64,000 nucleotides of DNA from Isochrysis galbana (Eukaryota; Haptophyta; Isochrysidales; Isochrysidaceae), in the NCBI GenBank assembly GCA_018136815.1, contig CM030943.1, forward strand, positions 2,376,555 to 2,440,554, in the 5' to 3' direction. The notes under the pieces were generated by a model. The model saw only the letters and a list, made by a program, of their open reading frames with translations. It did no database searches and was not told the DNA's origin. Shown here piece after piece: positions 10,376-23,921 of the stretch (its first letter is position 1; each line of letters starts with the position of its first letter). The translations under genes were made by a program, and so were the position numbers.

Positions 10376-13199
10376 GTCGATTCAAGGCTGGCTGGACGAA
10401 ATGGACCCGTCTCCCAGTCGTGCTCTTCCACTCGTTCAAGTCGTATCCACAACCGTATCCTCATGGTGGCAGGCTGCGCTCACGTACATATACACACATC
10501 ACTTGGAAAGCACCCATGATCGCCCGAGGATGATCGCCGGCCACGTCACAGGCTTAACAATGGCGCTCATCTTGCTCTGCAGCCTCTCGGCCATCGGCTT
10601 CCTCCAGCTGCTTCTGCTGCCCGTGGTTGCACTGTGTGCCCTGGCATGGACCCAGTCTTTGGGTCGGCCCGTGACCTCTTTGCTGCTGCATCGCCTCATC
10701 GCTCGGCCGCACGTGTCAGCCACGATCACTCTCGTAGCGTCGGAGCTGCTCAAGCTTTCGATACCTTCGACCGGGACTCTCACGTTCGCAGATGGAGCTC
10801 TCTCCCACTGTGCTGTCATGTTGCAGCTCTTCATGGCCGCTCGGGGCTTGCCCGTCTCCACGAGATTCACGATGCTCGTGCTCAGTTCGGTGGTTCCATT
10901 CCTCCAGGCCGTCTTCCTCGCGCCGAGAATGCCATCAGTGCTCTTGCTCATGGGCAACACCCTCGGCTTCTTGTGCGGCTCCGCATTCACCGCCGATGCG
11001 CACGCTCTCGCCAAGATGGCCGGGCACAAGACTGCGCTTCAGCGCGCTGACTCTCGGTTGCTTCATCTCATCAAAGGGCAGTGCGGTGCGGCAGGCGCAC
11101 TTCTCAAAGAGTCGATACGCCATCAAGACAAAGCGACCAACCAGAATGATGCCCATGCAACCGATTCACGAAATCATCTCCAAGAACAAGTTCTCGAGAT
11201 GCTCACACAGACTTCAGAATGGTGAGGTGGCTCCTTGGGTCGAACGAGGGCATCACAAATGGTGTTGCGAAAAAAAACCCTGCAGGACCGACTGCCGTCT
11301 TCACGGAGCTCAACGAAGTTGCAATGCCCTTGGCAATCGGCAAGCAAATCAAGTTGCACACCCGCCCATTCATCATTCGTTGTAGGTGCTACAAGCGCGA
11401 GGTCTTCGTGCAGCTCGAAGACGGCACGTACAAATCAGAGCTGAGAGAAGCGCACATGCACGGCGAGCTACGTGCAGCACTTGGTCCTCACACCAAGATC
11501 GACACCTTCGAGCAGAGGGTGATGGTCGACACGTTGATCATGCGACTGCTCCTCAACGAGGTATCAACAAACGCGGCCAAATATTCTCCGTCACAGAAGC
11601 ATATCAGTGCTGAGGCTAAGCTCGTTCAAGGTAAGACCACAGCTCGCCTGCGCAACGTCCCACTAGTAAGTGCATTCATACCTCTCAATACACCTGAAAA
11701 TCAGCGCGCTTCTTGTGCGCAACGCCGACATGCTCGATCACCCTTCGCCCCGCGTTGCAGACGACGCTGGGAAAGAGTGGCTGCACATCTCGGTACGCAA
11801 CTCCAATCTGCCTGGTTCGCCGCACTTGTCGCCTCGAGAGTGCGAACGAGTGTTCGAGAAGGGCTTCAAGAAGAATATTCCATCGGCAGCCGGTGGCCGC
11901 AAATCTCAGAGGTGAGGGCACTTAACCGACCCGATCTCACACGCTTTGATGGCCTGAGGACTGGTAGGAGAGAGATGCTGAGCTCCATAGCGCCACCCTC
12001 CTTGCCCTCCTACCGGCAGCAACGGTCTCGGACTATCATCGGTCAGGCTAGCAACAAAAGCAGTCGGAGGTCAAGCGCGGATTGAAGCCAACGAGCAGCA
12101 CACCACCGTCTATTTGGTACTCCCAGCGGAATCGTGCGGAGAGAGCGTCGACTCATTGTTGCAGCCCCTAGGTGGCAGCCCCAAGGTCATCGGCCGAAGC
12201 CCTCTGGGTCGAATGTTGCGGTGTCGTCCTATCGATGCGACGTCCTCCACCAAATCTGAGCAATCTCCAGGAGTAGGGGTCACCACGCTCTCTACTCTGC
12301 CAATGGCCACATTGACGTCGAGTAGCAAAAGTCTTATGCCTACTTCGTCGAATGAGTCGTCTCTCGTGTGCATCGGCATCGACGACTCACCCACGCTGCG
12401 ACGCATGCAGGTGAGCTTTCTTGTCCACGGGTATCGGCGTGTACGGACCATTTTGCTTTGCTGGTAGTAATTCACTCAGTCACTCAGCAACCCTCTTGTC
12501 GCTCGCGAACACATCAGAACTTCCTTTTTCGCGTATGCATGCGGGCGGACGGCCAGCGCAGCGGAAGCATTGGTGCCTCTTTGGCTGAAGTGCACGCCTA
12601 TGTGGACGTCGTCATGGGCCGAAAGACCATGTGCGCGGTTGCCCGCCGTACCTCCCAGAAGCCGAAAGTATACCTCGCATGCTCAGATTAAGCGCTCGCC
12701 AATAGAGTCACGTGAGGTGAAGTTTGGCACGCTATCCAAGCTGCTGTAAAGCATAGTCTTGCCATCACCTGCCTCACCCCTTGCCCTTGGTGCGCTTGGC
12801 CTCGATGGCAGTTCTCTCGAGGCGGCCAAGCAATCACCGGCAGATGTCGCCGTGCTCGATGAGAACATCGACCTTGAGGACGAGGGTGTGTTCGTCAAAG
12901 GGTCTGATCTTGCCCGTGAGCTCCGAGAGGAAGGCTTCCGGGGCATCGTATGCATTCTCACCGCCGAGGGTGAGTGGCGCAATCGACAACTCGCCGCGCT
13001 TCCTCACGTAGACTTCGCATTTGACAAGAGCGCCGATTTAAGGCAGATCGCTGAAACGCTCCTAGCGGAGCACCAGGCACGAGTCGCGAGTGCACCACGC
13101 CAGGAGGCCGTGCATTGGCAGCCGCGACTGTCCACAGACACCGATACGATTGTATCGGCACAAACCCCTCTCCCCATCGCTGATCTTAAGCGCCGATGA
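10376..13199 (+). CDS. Membrane-bound hybrid histidine kinase with receiver (unit 2, reference)
   Basis: Predicted exons: 10376(ATG 10401)-11221, 11386-11630, about 11671-11911, 12020-12410, 12518-12630, 12812-13199, with all phases agreeing (about 732 residues). The exon 2/3 junction is the least certain because it implies a 40-nt intron. Residues 50-200 form about six hydrophobic segments. An H-box-like stretch at 221-236 (HLIKGQCGAAGALL, His222) would be the phospho-acceptor site. The HATPase core shows an N box (LLLNEVSTNAAKYSP, 328-342), an F-box-like ERVFEKGF (414-421) and a glycine box created by splicing exons 3 and 4 (NGLGLSSVRLATKAVGG, from 437). The receiver has Asp557/Asp558, phospho-acceptor Asp620 (VLDENID), Thr654 and Lys676, so all key residues are present. 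By family it should autophosphorylate and pass phosphate His to Asp at a membrane. The ligand is unknown. The H box departs from the classical HisKA motif. Confidence 0.8.
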
Positions 13200-14487
13200 T
13201 CTGGCTCGGATCACGAACTGGAAGGATGCGTTCAAGATCAAGATGGTCTTGGCAAGACATGGCATCACCAGCCTATGTTGAGCCACATCCGCGCCAATGA
13301 CATTGCGTGGTGGCTATTGCCTAACCTCCTGCTTTTACCTTCTTTGTTTGGGGCTGTAAAATTGTGTTTCTTTGACGAAGGACGGCGCTTGTCGTCTACT
13401 GTTGTGCGTTGTGCGTTGTGCCTTTGCTTGTGAGTAGGTAGTGTTCCTCGATGCGAGTGTGTGTATAGTGTATAGTTGCTCCAGAGGCGATTGTGCGATT
13501 GTGCGTGTGCTCTAGAAGAGATTTTTGAAATCCCACTAGGTGTGCGATGTTAGGCAGTTATGTGTCGCATCCGCGTTCGACTTTCTACTTTTACAACTAC
13601 AACCAAAGACCGCGCTCTTTGGTCTTTGGTAAAAGTACCTTTCACCTTTCCCGTCGCGTTTCCTCTTGGCCTGCCTCGCCTACTTTGCACGGTCGTCTCC
13701 TTGCACAATGCCATCGTCTGAGTCCCTCCCTGCTCTTGCGCTTGGTCCCGTTTGCTTCTCTCTCCCCGGCGCCAGTCCTCGTTCTCGTTGTAGGTGTACG
13801 TGTTCGCCACTAGGCGGAGGCTTTCCCGCAGCGCGCGGAGGCTGCGGCTCGGGCCAAACTCGCGTTCCGTCAAAAGAGGGCTAGATGATAGTTTTGTTTT
13901 CGCTTAGAATGTTATGTTAGCATTAGCATTGAGTTGGAAGGCGCGTGCGCATAGCAACTTTTCCCCCACGGTACCCCACCCCACTTTTCGGAACACGCCT
14001 AACACCTGCAGCTAAATCTTCATCTTCTTCGTCTTTTTCTCATTGTCCTCGTCCTCGATCCTGTTGTCAATGTCGTTGTGCTGGCGCTCCCGCTCTGCTC
14101 GCTCTCTCGCGTCATGGGGAAGCGCAAGGGGAGAAGGGGAAGGGGAGGCCTGACGATGAGGACGATGAGCTGCTGCGCTCGTTAGTGTTGGCTTCACACA
14201 CACGCACGCCGGCGCCCTCATTTTGCGCCTCGCGGCGGCGGCGCCGAGGGCCAAGGGCGGCGCGTGGCGCGCGCCAAACGCGCCGCACGGCGCGCGCCAA
14301 ACGCGCCGCCCTCCCTCGAGCGCGCGCGCGCTTATGCGCACGCCCCTAGTGCCCCATGCCGGCTGCTACTACCCAAATACCATTAGTAGCCCTTGAGAGC
14401 TACTATGTTACATAGTAGTAGTGCTCAAGACCTACTTTCTTAGATAGTAGTAGTGAAAATCAAAGTTGGTGGCCTTGGTACCATGGT

Positions 14488-14563
14488 TAGGGCCAGGCAA
14501 GAGTTGCTCGCTCAGACCCCCAAAGTTGCTCGTAAAAGTTGCTCGGAGTTGCTCGGAAATGGG
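14488..14563 (+). mobile_element. 5' end of hAT-type element (unit 2)
   Basis: Same truncated end as in unit 1, with the same breakpoint after GAAATGGG, showing that the truncation predates the unit duplication. Confidence 0.7.
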
Positions 14564-14932
14564 AAAAAAACAACGGGAGAATATGGGGTTACACGCCCCG
14601 AGCAACAAACACATTAAGAGAATGATAAGCCCGCTGTACACGGTGGACAAGGATTTCAACATGGGAACGACGGAGGACCTCTTGCAAGCGGCAAGGGGGC
14701 TAGACCTACGACACATCACCTAAAGCAGCTAAATCTCTGGGTAGGAATCACAGCAGTTACCAAAAAAGGAATCTAAATTATTTAAGGGAGAATAACCAAA
14801 GCTAACACCGAAAGCAAAGGACGAGCCACAGTCTCCCGCCCCCTTCTCTCCAACTCCTGGCCGAAGCAGCGCGCGCGGCCTCCCCGGAACCAGCTTCTCC
14901 GCTAACGAGGGAACTGGGGAAGGGGGAGGGGG

Positions 14933-15069
<137 letters not shown>

Positions 15070-15614
15070 TCCTGCTCACGCCGCAGCGCGAACCTCCTCC
15101 CGCAGTGGTACGCTTGCCCTCCTTGCGCGCGTGTACCGCGCCCTTCCCCTCGCTGGCCGGCTGCGATGGGTACAGCGCCGCCAGTTTCGCCAGCCCCCAT
15201 CCAGGTGGATCGTCGAAAACGGGCATGCACCGCGCCCGGTCTCGATTTGAAGTTGAGCTCTTTAAGCCCTTTCCGACTTTAGCTTTAGCGTCTTTCGTCA
15301 ATATTTGCTTACGTTTTGTTGTGGGGGCCCAAGGGGGAGGTCTGGGTCCCAATGGGGCCCGGATATGTGTCAGTTGGGTGTATTGGGAACTTTCTACCAA
15401 AAAAAATCCTGAAATTTCCTTAACTGTGAGATGGTCATTTTTTCACCCCTAATAAAAAAACCCTGTTTGACCGCCCTACATTGGCGCGAGTTGGAGTCCC
15501 GCCGGGCGCAACAGAGCATACGCAGGCGAACTGTGGAGTACAAACAAGCGCAAGCGTGCACTGAGGCGGAAGGCGACGGCCGCCGAGCGCAAGGCAGAGA
15601 AGGGACGTGCGCAT

Positions 15615-15920
15615 ATGGATTACACCTACAAGGCCGCAGACGGTACGAGCGAAGACGAACGCCGCGCGCCCGGGGGGGGGGCGTCGTCCACACACAAGAC
15701 GAAGGGTTCGCCAGGTGCCCGCAAGTGGGGTGTGCAATCCCGATGTGTGCGTGGGTGTCCTTGTGCCGCAACGTCCGTGGAGTGCACCTGTTCTTGCCAT
15801 GGCAAGAAGTGTTCAGTGAAGTGCGAGCCATCCTCACGCTCTACGTGCTACGTGCACCACATACAGACACCCTTGGGGCGCCACTGTCGCCGCGCTCGTG
15901 GGCGGAAGGCCGCCCGCTAG
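15615..15920 (+). CDS. Small Cys-rich basic protein (unit 2)
   Basis: Identical frame to the unit 1 copy, with the same 10-G run inside the Gly stretch and the same upstream frame offset. Confidence 0.4.
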   Translation: MDYTYKAADGTSEDERRAPGGGASSTHKTKGSPGARKWGVQSRCVRGCPCAATSVECTCSCHGKKCSVKCEPSSRSTCYVHHIQTPLGRHCRRARGRKAAR

Positions 15921-16695
15921 GAGCGCAGCGAGGCAGGGTTCCAGAGGGAACTCCTCATGGCCGTACAGCATGGCCACGTAGGGTCGTAGAGACTCGGAGC
16001 GGGCAGGCCGACCGGAGCGCCACCCGTCGCACCTGCCGCTGGCGGCGGTCCTTGGCCTCCAGAGGCCAGGTACCTTAAGAAGCCGCTATGACCATGAGAG
16101 CAAGCAAGCAAGGCGTGCACCCCTCCCAAGCCGAGTGGATGGAGCTGGTACCAAATGGAGGCAAACAATCTTGGACTTGGAAGAACGTCCTTGTCGCTTG
16201 TCGAGCGAGCGCGAAGCTTCGAGACACCTCGTTGGCAACGGTCGACTCAACCAACCAACCGCCAACCAATAAATACGACATAGAGAGAGTTCCCGGCGGA
16301 CGGGTGGGCCGGTGGGGGGTGGGGGACAGCGCGGGACAGGGGGGGGGGAAAGAACAGCACCCGGCGTGCCGGCGGGCGGGTGGGGGGGACAGGTGCGGGA
16401 AGGCGATAGGATAAACTACATCTGTAGATCTGTATCTGCTGGCTGCTGGGGGGGTGCCGAGGGTAGGAGTTACTGCCGCCCTTTTGTTGAAGGGGGGGGG
16501 GGGGGGTAGTTGAAACCGCCGACACGGGAGTGGGAAGTTCGTGGAGGTGGTTCGCTTCTAGGACTGGGGCCCTCGTCCCACGGGGAACGCAGGGAAACTT
16601 TCTCGGGGGGCGATGAGACGAACCCACCTCCCATGAACTTTGCCACTCCTGTCTCGGCGGTTCCACCCCCTCCCCCCCCCCCCCCCCGCAAGAGG

Positions 16696-17164
16696 CAGTG
16701 ATGGTGCATCAGTTCATCAGCTGACACCAACTTCGAGGCTGACACTGATATCATAGCTGATATAAGCTGATGGACCTTATCAGCTGTTATCACCTCCAAG
16801 GCCCTGAGCGAGCAGATTATCAGCTGATATCAGTGGCTTGTGTATTTGCTGCAGATATAAATATAACAAAACGCCCTCCCAGAAGGAATATTTGGGCGAC
16901 ACGCGGCTCAGATGACAGTACGCGGACGATGTGCACCGCAGCAGACCTGTTCGACTCCCGCTGGAGACCAGTACGACGTCCATCCGACCTCACAAAAAAA
17001 ATTTTTTTTTCACTTTTTTTGGATGTAGAAAGTAAAGGGGACTGGGTGTTTTGTTTTCTCCCAGCTCCAAGCTGCTGACAACTGACAACTGATATCAGTT
17101 ATCAGTTCGAGGTGAGCTGATACTGATGTAAAAAACTGATATCAGTACTGATGCACCATCACTG
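16696..17164. mobile_element. hAT-type MITE (unit 2)
   Basis: Same element, 469 bp, with the same 8-bp duplication at 16688-16695 and 17165-17172. Confidence 0.88.
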
Positions 17165-18119
17165 GCAAGAGGTCGGCAGTAACTCTTCCCCCCTCCGCAA
17201 TGGATGGACCCCCTCCCCCCCATATCATATCGTTGGGAGAGGACTCGATCGCCGAGCGACGAGGCCTCGCCGTCGAGACGAAACCGTTTGTGTGTTGGGA
17301 CCACCGACCGATCGCCGGACCTCCGAGACACGGCACGCCGTCCGTTGAGGAGAGAATCCATTCTTCAACGTTTGGGCTCTCTCTTCTCTTCTCTCGAAGC
17401 CGGAGGAAGGAAGGGAGGGGGCCGGGAGAGGAGGGCTGACGCGGGGAGGAGGCTTGTTCCACCTATGTTTTTGAAGACTTTGGATGTGTGTGGGTGGGTG
17501 GGTGGGGTGGGCGGGGGTGCGTGTTGGGGCGTGGGGAAGAGGGTGTGGGGGAGGGGGGGGCAGGAGAGCGAGCCGGCACCTGTGACAGAGAGTGGAGAGT
17601 AGGGACAAACCACAGAGCCGAGAGAAGAAGGAATCCTCGTGGGGGGCGGGGCGTGCGAGCAGCACCATCGGCGAGTTGGGCAGATCCTCCCTCTCGTCCC
17701 CTGCCACCGCTCTCGGCCGCGTCACTCGCTGTGCGCCCCCCCCCCCCCCCCCCCCCCCCCCCGCGCGCGCCTTTCGCTCCCGCTGTCCTCCTCGCCACCT
17801 CTCACCGCGCTTCTCCTCTCCCCCGCTGCGGCCAGCGATCGCAGCCGGAAAGCGCCCACAAAACACAAACACTCACGAACCAGCCATCGGGCCACGTTGC
17901 CGACAGCTCTGCGGGGAGTGGGATGGGTTTTGCCTCAGTGTGGTGGTTGTGATCCTCTTTCATCCGGCGGGAATCCGCTCGTTGAACCGACCAACGCTTC
18001 AAACACGCAGCTCGGCCACGCCGCGAGCGCAATCGTCGTGGCAACTCGCAACATGTACCCTGACGCTGTCAGCTACGGGTCAATGAATCCTGTTTTGCCC
18101 TTGCGTCGTCCCTCTTCAG

Positions 18120-20943
18120 GTCGATTCAAGGCTGGCTGGACGAAATGGACCCGTCTCCCAGTCGTGCTCTTCCACTCGTTCAAGTCGTATCCACAACCGT
18201 ATCCTCATGGTGGCAGGCTGCGCTCACGTACATATACACACATCACTTGGAAAGCACCCATGATCGCCCGAGGATGATCGCCGGCCACGTCACAGGCTTA
18301 ACAATGGCGCTCATCTTGCTCTGCAGCCTCTCGGCCATCGGCTTCCTCCAGCTGCTTCTGCTGCCCGTGGTTGCACTGTGTGCCCTGGCATGGACCCAGT
18401 CTTTGGGTCGGCCCGTGACCTCTTTGCTGCTGCATCGCCTCATCGCTCGGCCGCACGTGTCAGCCACGATCACTCTCGTAGCGTCGGAGCTGCTCAAGCT
18501 TTCGATACCTTCGACCGGGACTCTCACGTTCGCAGATGGAGCTCTCTCCCACTGTGCTGTCATGTTGCAGCTCTTCATGGCCGCTCGGGGCTTGCCCGTC
18601 TCCACGAGATTCACGATGCTCGTGCTCAGTTCGGTGGTTCCATTCCTCCAGGCCGTCTTCCTCGCGCCGAGAATGCCATCAGTGCTCTTGCTCATGGGCA
18701 ACACCCTCGGCTTCTTGTGCGGCTCCGCATTCACCGCCGATGCGCACGCTCTCGCCAAGATGGCCGGGCACAAGACTGCGCTTCAGCGCGCTGACTCTCG
18801 GTTGCTTCATCTCATCAAAGGGCAGTGCGGTGCGGCAGGCGCACTTCTCAAAGAGTCGATACGCCATCAAGACAAAGCGACCAACCAGAATGATGCCCAT
18901 GCAACCGATTCACGAAATCATCTCCAAGAACAAGTTCTCGAGATGCTCACACAGACTTCAGAATGGTGAGGTGGCTCCTTGGGTCGAACGAGGGCATCAC
19001 AAATGGTGTTGCGAAAAAAAACCCTGCAGGACCGACTGCCGTCTTCACGGAGCTCAACGAAGTTGCAATGCCCTTGGCAATCGGCAAGCAAATCAAGTTG
19101 CACACCCGCCCATTCATCATTCGTTGTAGGTGCTACAAGCGCGAGGTCTTCGTGCAGCTCGAAGACGGCACGTACAAATCAGAGCTGAGAGAAGCGCACA
19201 TGCACGGCGAGCTACGTGCAGCACTTGGTCCTCACACCAAGATCGACACCTTCGAGCAGAGGGTGATGGTCGACACGTTGATCATGCGACTGCTCCTCAA
19301 CGAGGTATCAACAAACGCGGCCAAATATTCTCCGTCACAGAAGCATATCAGTGCTGAGGCTAAGCTCGTTCAAGGTAAGACCACAGCTCGCCTGCGCAAC
19401 GTCCCACTAGTAAGTGCATTCATACCTCTCAATACACCTGAAAATCAGCGCGCTTCTTGTGCGCAACGCCGACATGCTCGATCACCCTTCGCCCCGCGTT
19501 GCAGACGACGCTGGGAAAGAGTGGCTGCACATCTCGGTACGCAACTCCAATCTGCCTGGTTCGCCGCACTTGTCGCCTCGAGAGTGCGAACGAGTGTTCG
19601 AGAAGGGCTTCAAGAAGAATATTCCATCGGCAGCCGGTGGCCGCAAATCTCAGAGGTGAGGGCACTTAACCGACCCGATCTCACACGCTTTGATGGCCTG
19701 AGGACTGGTAGGAGAGAGATGCTGAGCTCCATAGCGCCACCCTCCTTGCCCTCCTACCGGCAGCAACGGTCTCGGACTATCATCGGTCAGGCTAGCAACA
19801 AAAGCAGTCGGAGGTCAAGCGCGGATTGAAGCCAACGAGCAGCACACCACCGTCTATTTGGTACTCCCAGCGGAATCGTGCGGAGAGAGCGTCGACTCAT
19901 TGTTGCAGCCCCTAGGTGGCAGCCCCAAGGTCATCGGCCGAAGCCCTCTGGGTCGAATGTTGCGGTGTCGTCCTATCGATGCGACGTCCTCCACCAAATC
20001 TGAGCAATCTCCAGGAGTAGGGGTCACCACGCTCTCTACTCTGCCAATGGCCACATTGACGTCGAGTAGCAAAAGTCTTATGCCTACTTCGTCGAATGAG
20101 TCGTCTCTCGTGTGCATCGGCATCGACGACTCACCCACGCTGCGACGCATGCAGGTGAGCTTTCTTGTCCACGGGTATCGGCGTGTACGGACCATTTTGC
20201 TTTGCTGGTAGTAATTCACTCAGTCACTCAGCAACCCTCTTGTCGCTCGCGAACACATCAGAACTTCCTTTTTCGCGTATGCATGCGGGCGGACGGCCAG
20301 CGCAGCGGAAGCATTGGTGCCTCTTTGGCTGAAGTGCACGCCTATGTGGACGTCGTCATGGGCCGAAAGACCATGTGCGCGGTTGCCCGCCGTACCTCCA
20401 GAAGCCGAAAGTATACCTCGCATGCTCAGATTAAGCGCTCGCCCAATAGAGTCACGTGAGGTGAAGTTTGGCACGCTATCCAAGCTGCTGTAAAGCATAG
20501 TCTTGCCATCACCTGCCTCACCCCTTGCCCTTGGTGCGCTTGGCCTCGATGGCAGTTCTCTCGAGGCGGCCAAGCAATCACCGGCAGATGTCGCCGTGCT
20601 CGATGAGAACATCGACCTTGAGGACGAGGGTGTGTTCGTCAAAGGGTCTGATCTTGCCCGTGAGCTCCGAGAGGAAGGCTTCCGGGGCATCGTATGCATT
20701 CTCACCGCCGAGGGTGAGTGGCGCAATCGACAACTCGCCGCGCTTCCTCACGTAGACTTCGCATTTGACAAGAGCGCCGATTTAAGGCAGATCGCTGAAA
20801 CGCTCCTAGCGGAGCACCAGGCACGAGTCGCGAGTGCACCACGCCAGGAGGCCGTGCATTGGCAGCCGCGACTGTCCACAGACACCGATACGATTGTATC
20901 GGCACAAACCCCTCTCCCCATCGCTGATCTTAAGCGCCGATGA
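18120..20943 (+). CDS. Hybrid histidine kinase (unit 3)
   Basis: Copy of the unit 2 gene displaced by 7744 bp, with the same predicted exons. The long open segments encoding the membrane part, the HATPase part and the receiver are identical to unit 2 at protein level. One base is missing near 20399 relative to unit 2, but this falls inside the intron I infer between receiver exons 5 and 6. That supports the gene model, since the change would otherwise shift the frame. Confidence 0.78.
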
Positions 20944-22015
20944 TCTGGCTCGGATCACGAACTGGAAGGATGCGTTCAAGATCAAGATGGTCTTGGCAAG
21001 ACATGGCATCACCAGCCTATGTTGAGCCACATCCGCGCCAATGACATTGGCGTGGTGGCTATTGCCTAACCTCCTGCTTTTACCTTCTTTGTTTGGGGCT
21101 GTAAATTGTGTTTCTTTGACGAAGGACGGCGCTTGTCGTCTACTGTTGTGCGTTGTGCGTTGTGCCTTTGCTTGTGAGTAGGTAGTGTTCCTCGATGCGA
21201 GTGTGTGTATAGTGTATAGTTGCTCCAGAGGCGATTGTGCGATTGTGCGTGTGCTCTAGAAGAGATTTTTGAAATCCCACTAGGTGTGCGATGTTAGGCA
21301 GTTATGTGTCGCATCCGCGTTCGACTTTCTACTTTTACAACTACAACCAAAGACCGCGCTCTTTGGTCTTTGGTAAAAGTACCTTTCACCTTTCCCGTCG
21401 CGTTTCCTCTTGGCCTGCCTCGCCTACTTTGCACGGTCGTCTCCTTGCACAATGCCATCGTCTGAGTCCCTCCCTGCTCTTGCGCTTGGTCCCGTTTGCT
21501 TCTCTCTCCCGGCGCCAGTCCTCGTTCTCGTTGTAGGTGTACGTGTTCGCCACTAGGCGGAGGCTTTCCCGCAGCGCGCGGAGGCTGCGGCTCGGGCCAA
21601 ACTCGCGTTCCGTCAAAAGAGGGCTAGATGATAGTTTTGTTTTCGCTTAGAATGTTATGTTAGCATTAGCATTGAGTTGGAAGGCGCGTGCGCATAGCAA
21701 CTTTTCCCCACGGTACCCCACCCCACTTTTCGGAACACGCCTAACACCTGCAGCTAAATCTTCATCTTCTTCGTCTTTTTCTCATTGTCCTCGTCCTCGA
21801 TCCTGTTGTCAATGTCGTTGTGCTGGCGCTCCGCTCTGCTCGCTCCTCGCGTCATGGGGAAGCGCAAGGGGAGAAGGGGAAGGGGAGGCCTGACGATGAG
21901 GACGATGAGCTGCTGCGCTCGTTAGTGTTGGCTTCACACACGCACGCCGGCGCCCTCATTTTGCGCCTCGCGGCGGCGGCGCCGAGGGCCAAGGGCGGCG
22001 CGTGGCGCGCGCCAA

Positions 22016-23331
22016 TGTCGAGTCGAGCGGAGCCGGAGGGCTCTGAGCCACTCCGTCGCGAGCAGCACCGGCGGCTAGCGCGGCGCTTTGGCCCTCCTCC
22101 CACCGGGAGTCGGGTGAATGAATTCTGGACTGGGTCGGGCAACCCCATTTGGGTGTCTGGACGGGGAACGAACGGCGAACGAAGGGCTGTGGGGCGGCGA
22201 GGCGCTCCTAGCGGCCCTAGTGTGATGGGTTGTAAGAGATTGTTAGACCTACAAAGAACTCTTCCCTCAGGGAGGGAGCCTAAGCTGCTTGAGTGCAGCG
22301 ACGCAGCGAACAACGACGGACAACGAAGCTGAGAACAACAGGATACACCGACTCACGAACACACCGGAATCATTCACCCAAACCAAGCAAATTATCAAGC
22401 ACCGCGACCCCAAATCACCGATGACTCAAACACGTCGCGAGAGACGGAGAGAGAGAGCGAGCGAGAGAGAGAGACTCCGCAGCGACGGCCGGAGCGTGTC
22501 TCCGTGTAACTTCCCACGTAGCGGAGAGTCCGAAGGGGAGCGTCATGTCGCGCGACCACGGCGATCACTTTGGATACAGATCGCAACGAGATGTCTTCAC
22601 GACCGAATAAATCTTGCCGTTGAGCGTGAACCTTCTAGACGCTTCTAACGACAACCCTGAGTAGCAACCAAGGGGAAGAAACACCAAAGGGGCCAAGGCT
22701 TGCATGTAACTGCATCAAGGGGAAAGATTCCCTCACCTAGGAAGCGAACCTACACCGGTCTCCAAGGGGAGATGGCAAATTAAACCTCAAATCTCGAGCG
22801 GCTAGAGCAACCGACTCGCTCGCCAAAACCTTGACCGAGAAGAAAGAAGCAAGGACCTACAAGCCAAGGGTAGCGGACCTAGGGATGTGAGAGGAAATTT
22901 CCGAACGCCAACGCCAAACGCCGAACGCGGGGATTCAACGAAACCCTAACCAGGCCAAGCAGAACCTATGAAGAACAGGCCTGGACGACAACAAAAGTGA
23001 GCAGGTCCCAAGAAAGAACCGGAACCCAACAAGAAACGACAAGCCTTGCAAGAAGCTAAACAAGCCTTCACAAGGTAACTCGAGAGCCTGAGACAAGCGC
23101 GCAGCGAGTGACAGGCGACCTGGCTCCTTTGGGTCAAGATTACCCGAAAGGAGGAAACCTGGAATCTAGACCTGACAAACAGGCTAGAAGGAACGAAACA
23201 AGAACTCGAATTCTAGATCGCTAGGGACGAACCCTACCAACCTAGATGTACCTGAGCTTCACCGTGTGGCCGCACGACGAAGGACCTGGAAATAAGAGCC
23301 TAGAAATCGCATCATCTAGGATGAATGCGAC
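22016..23331. mobile_element. 1.32 kb insertion in unit 3
   Basis: Compared with units 1, 2 and A, this sequence interrupts GCGCC-AA-ACGCG. It starts TGTCG and ends GCGAC, with AA on both sides, which fits a 2-bp duplication or simple ambiguity. It is AC-rich in its second half, has no convincing reading frame and lacks long inverted or direct terminal repeats. It could be a non-autonomous transposon or foreign DNA captured during rearrangement. Confidence 0.6.
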
Positions 23332-23542
23332 AAACGCGCCGCACGGCGCGCGCCAAACGCGCCGCCCTCCCTCGAGCGCGCGCGCGCTTATGCGCACGCC
23401 CCTAGTGCCCCATGCCGGCTGCTACTACCCAAATACCATTAGTACCCTTGAGAGCTACTATGTTACATAGTAGTAGTGCTCAAGACCTACTATCTTAGAT
23501 AGTAGTAGTGAAAATCAAAGTTGGTGGCCTTGGTACCATGGT

Positions 23543-23821
23543 TAGGGCCAGGCAAGAGTTGCTCGCTCAGACCCCCAAAGTTGCTCGTAAAAGTTGCTCG
23601 GAGTTGCTCGGAAATGGGGCTAAGTTGCTCGCAAGTTGCTCAAGTTGCTCGCTCGGAGTCCTTGCGGCGGCGCTTACATGTCGGCCCGTGGAGTGCCCGG
23701 GTAGCCGCGCCAATGGTCCCGCCAAACTTTATTCGGCTAGTGAGTGGCTACGTGAGTGTAGAGTGTTGTTGGTACGTTAGTTAGTTGTTATGTTGTTAGC
23801 ACTTCTAAGCACAAGCACTTC
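23543..23821 (+). mobile_element. hAT-type element, 5' portion up to gap (unit 3)
   Basis: Matches unit 4 from the terminal TAGGGCCAGGCAAGAG through the subterminal repeats and on to the gap, so more of the element is present than in units 1 and 2. Its 3' part may be hidden in the gap. Confidence 0.65.
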
Positions 23822-23921
23822 NNNNNNNNNNNNNNNNNNNNNNNNNNNNNNNNNNNNNNNNNNNNNNNNNNNNNNNNNNNNNNNNNNNNNNNNNNNNNNN
23901 NNNNNNNNNNNNNNNNNNNNN
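23822..23921. other. Assembly gap (100 N) inside unit 3
   Basis: It lies between hAT-element sequence of unit-4 type and unit-tail sequence of unit-1/2 type. The GA tract and perhaps the rest of the hAT element are missing here. Confidence 0.99.

Noticed and set aside
13010-13060. Possible 42-nt intron (GTGAGT...CGTAG) in the last kinase exon
   Set aside because: Splicing would remove the receiver segment between the Thr and Lys strands; unspliced reading keeps LAALPHVDFAFDKS, as expected for a receiver.
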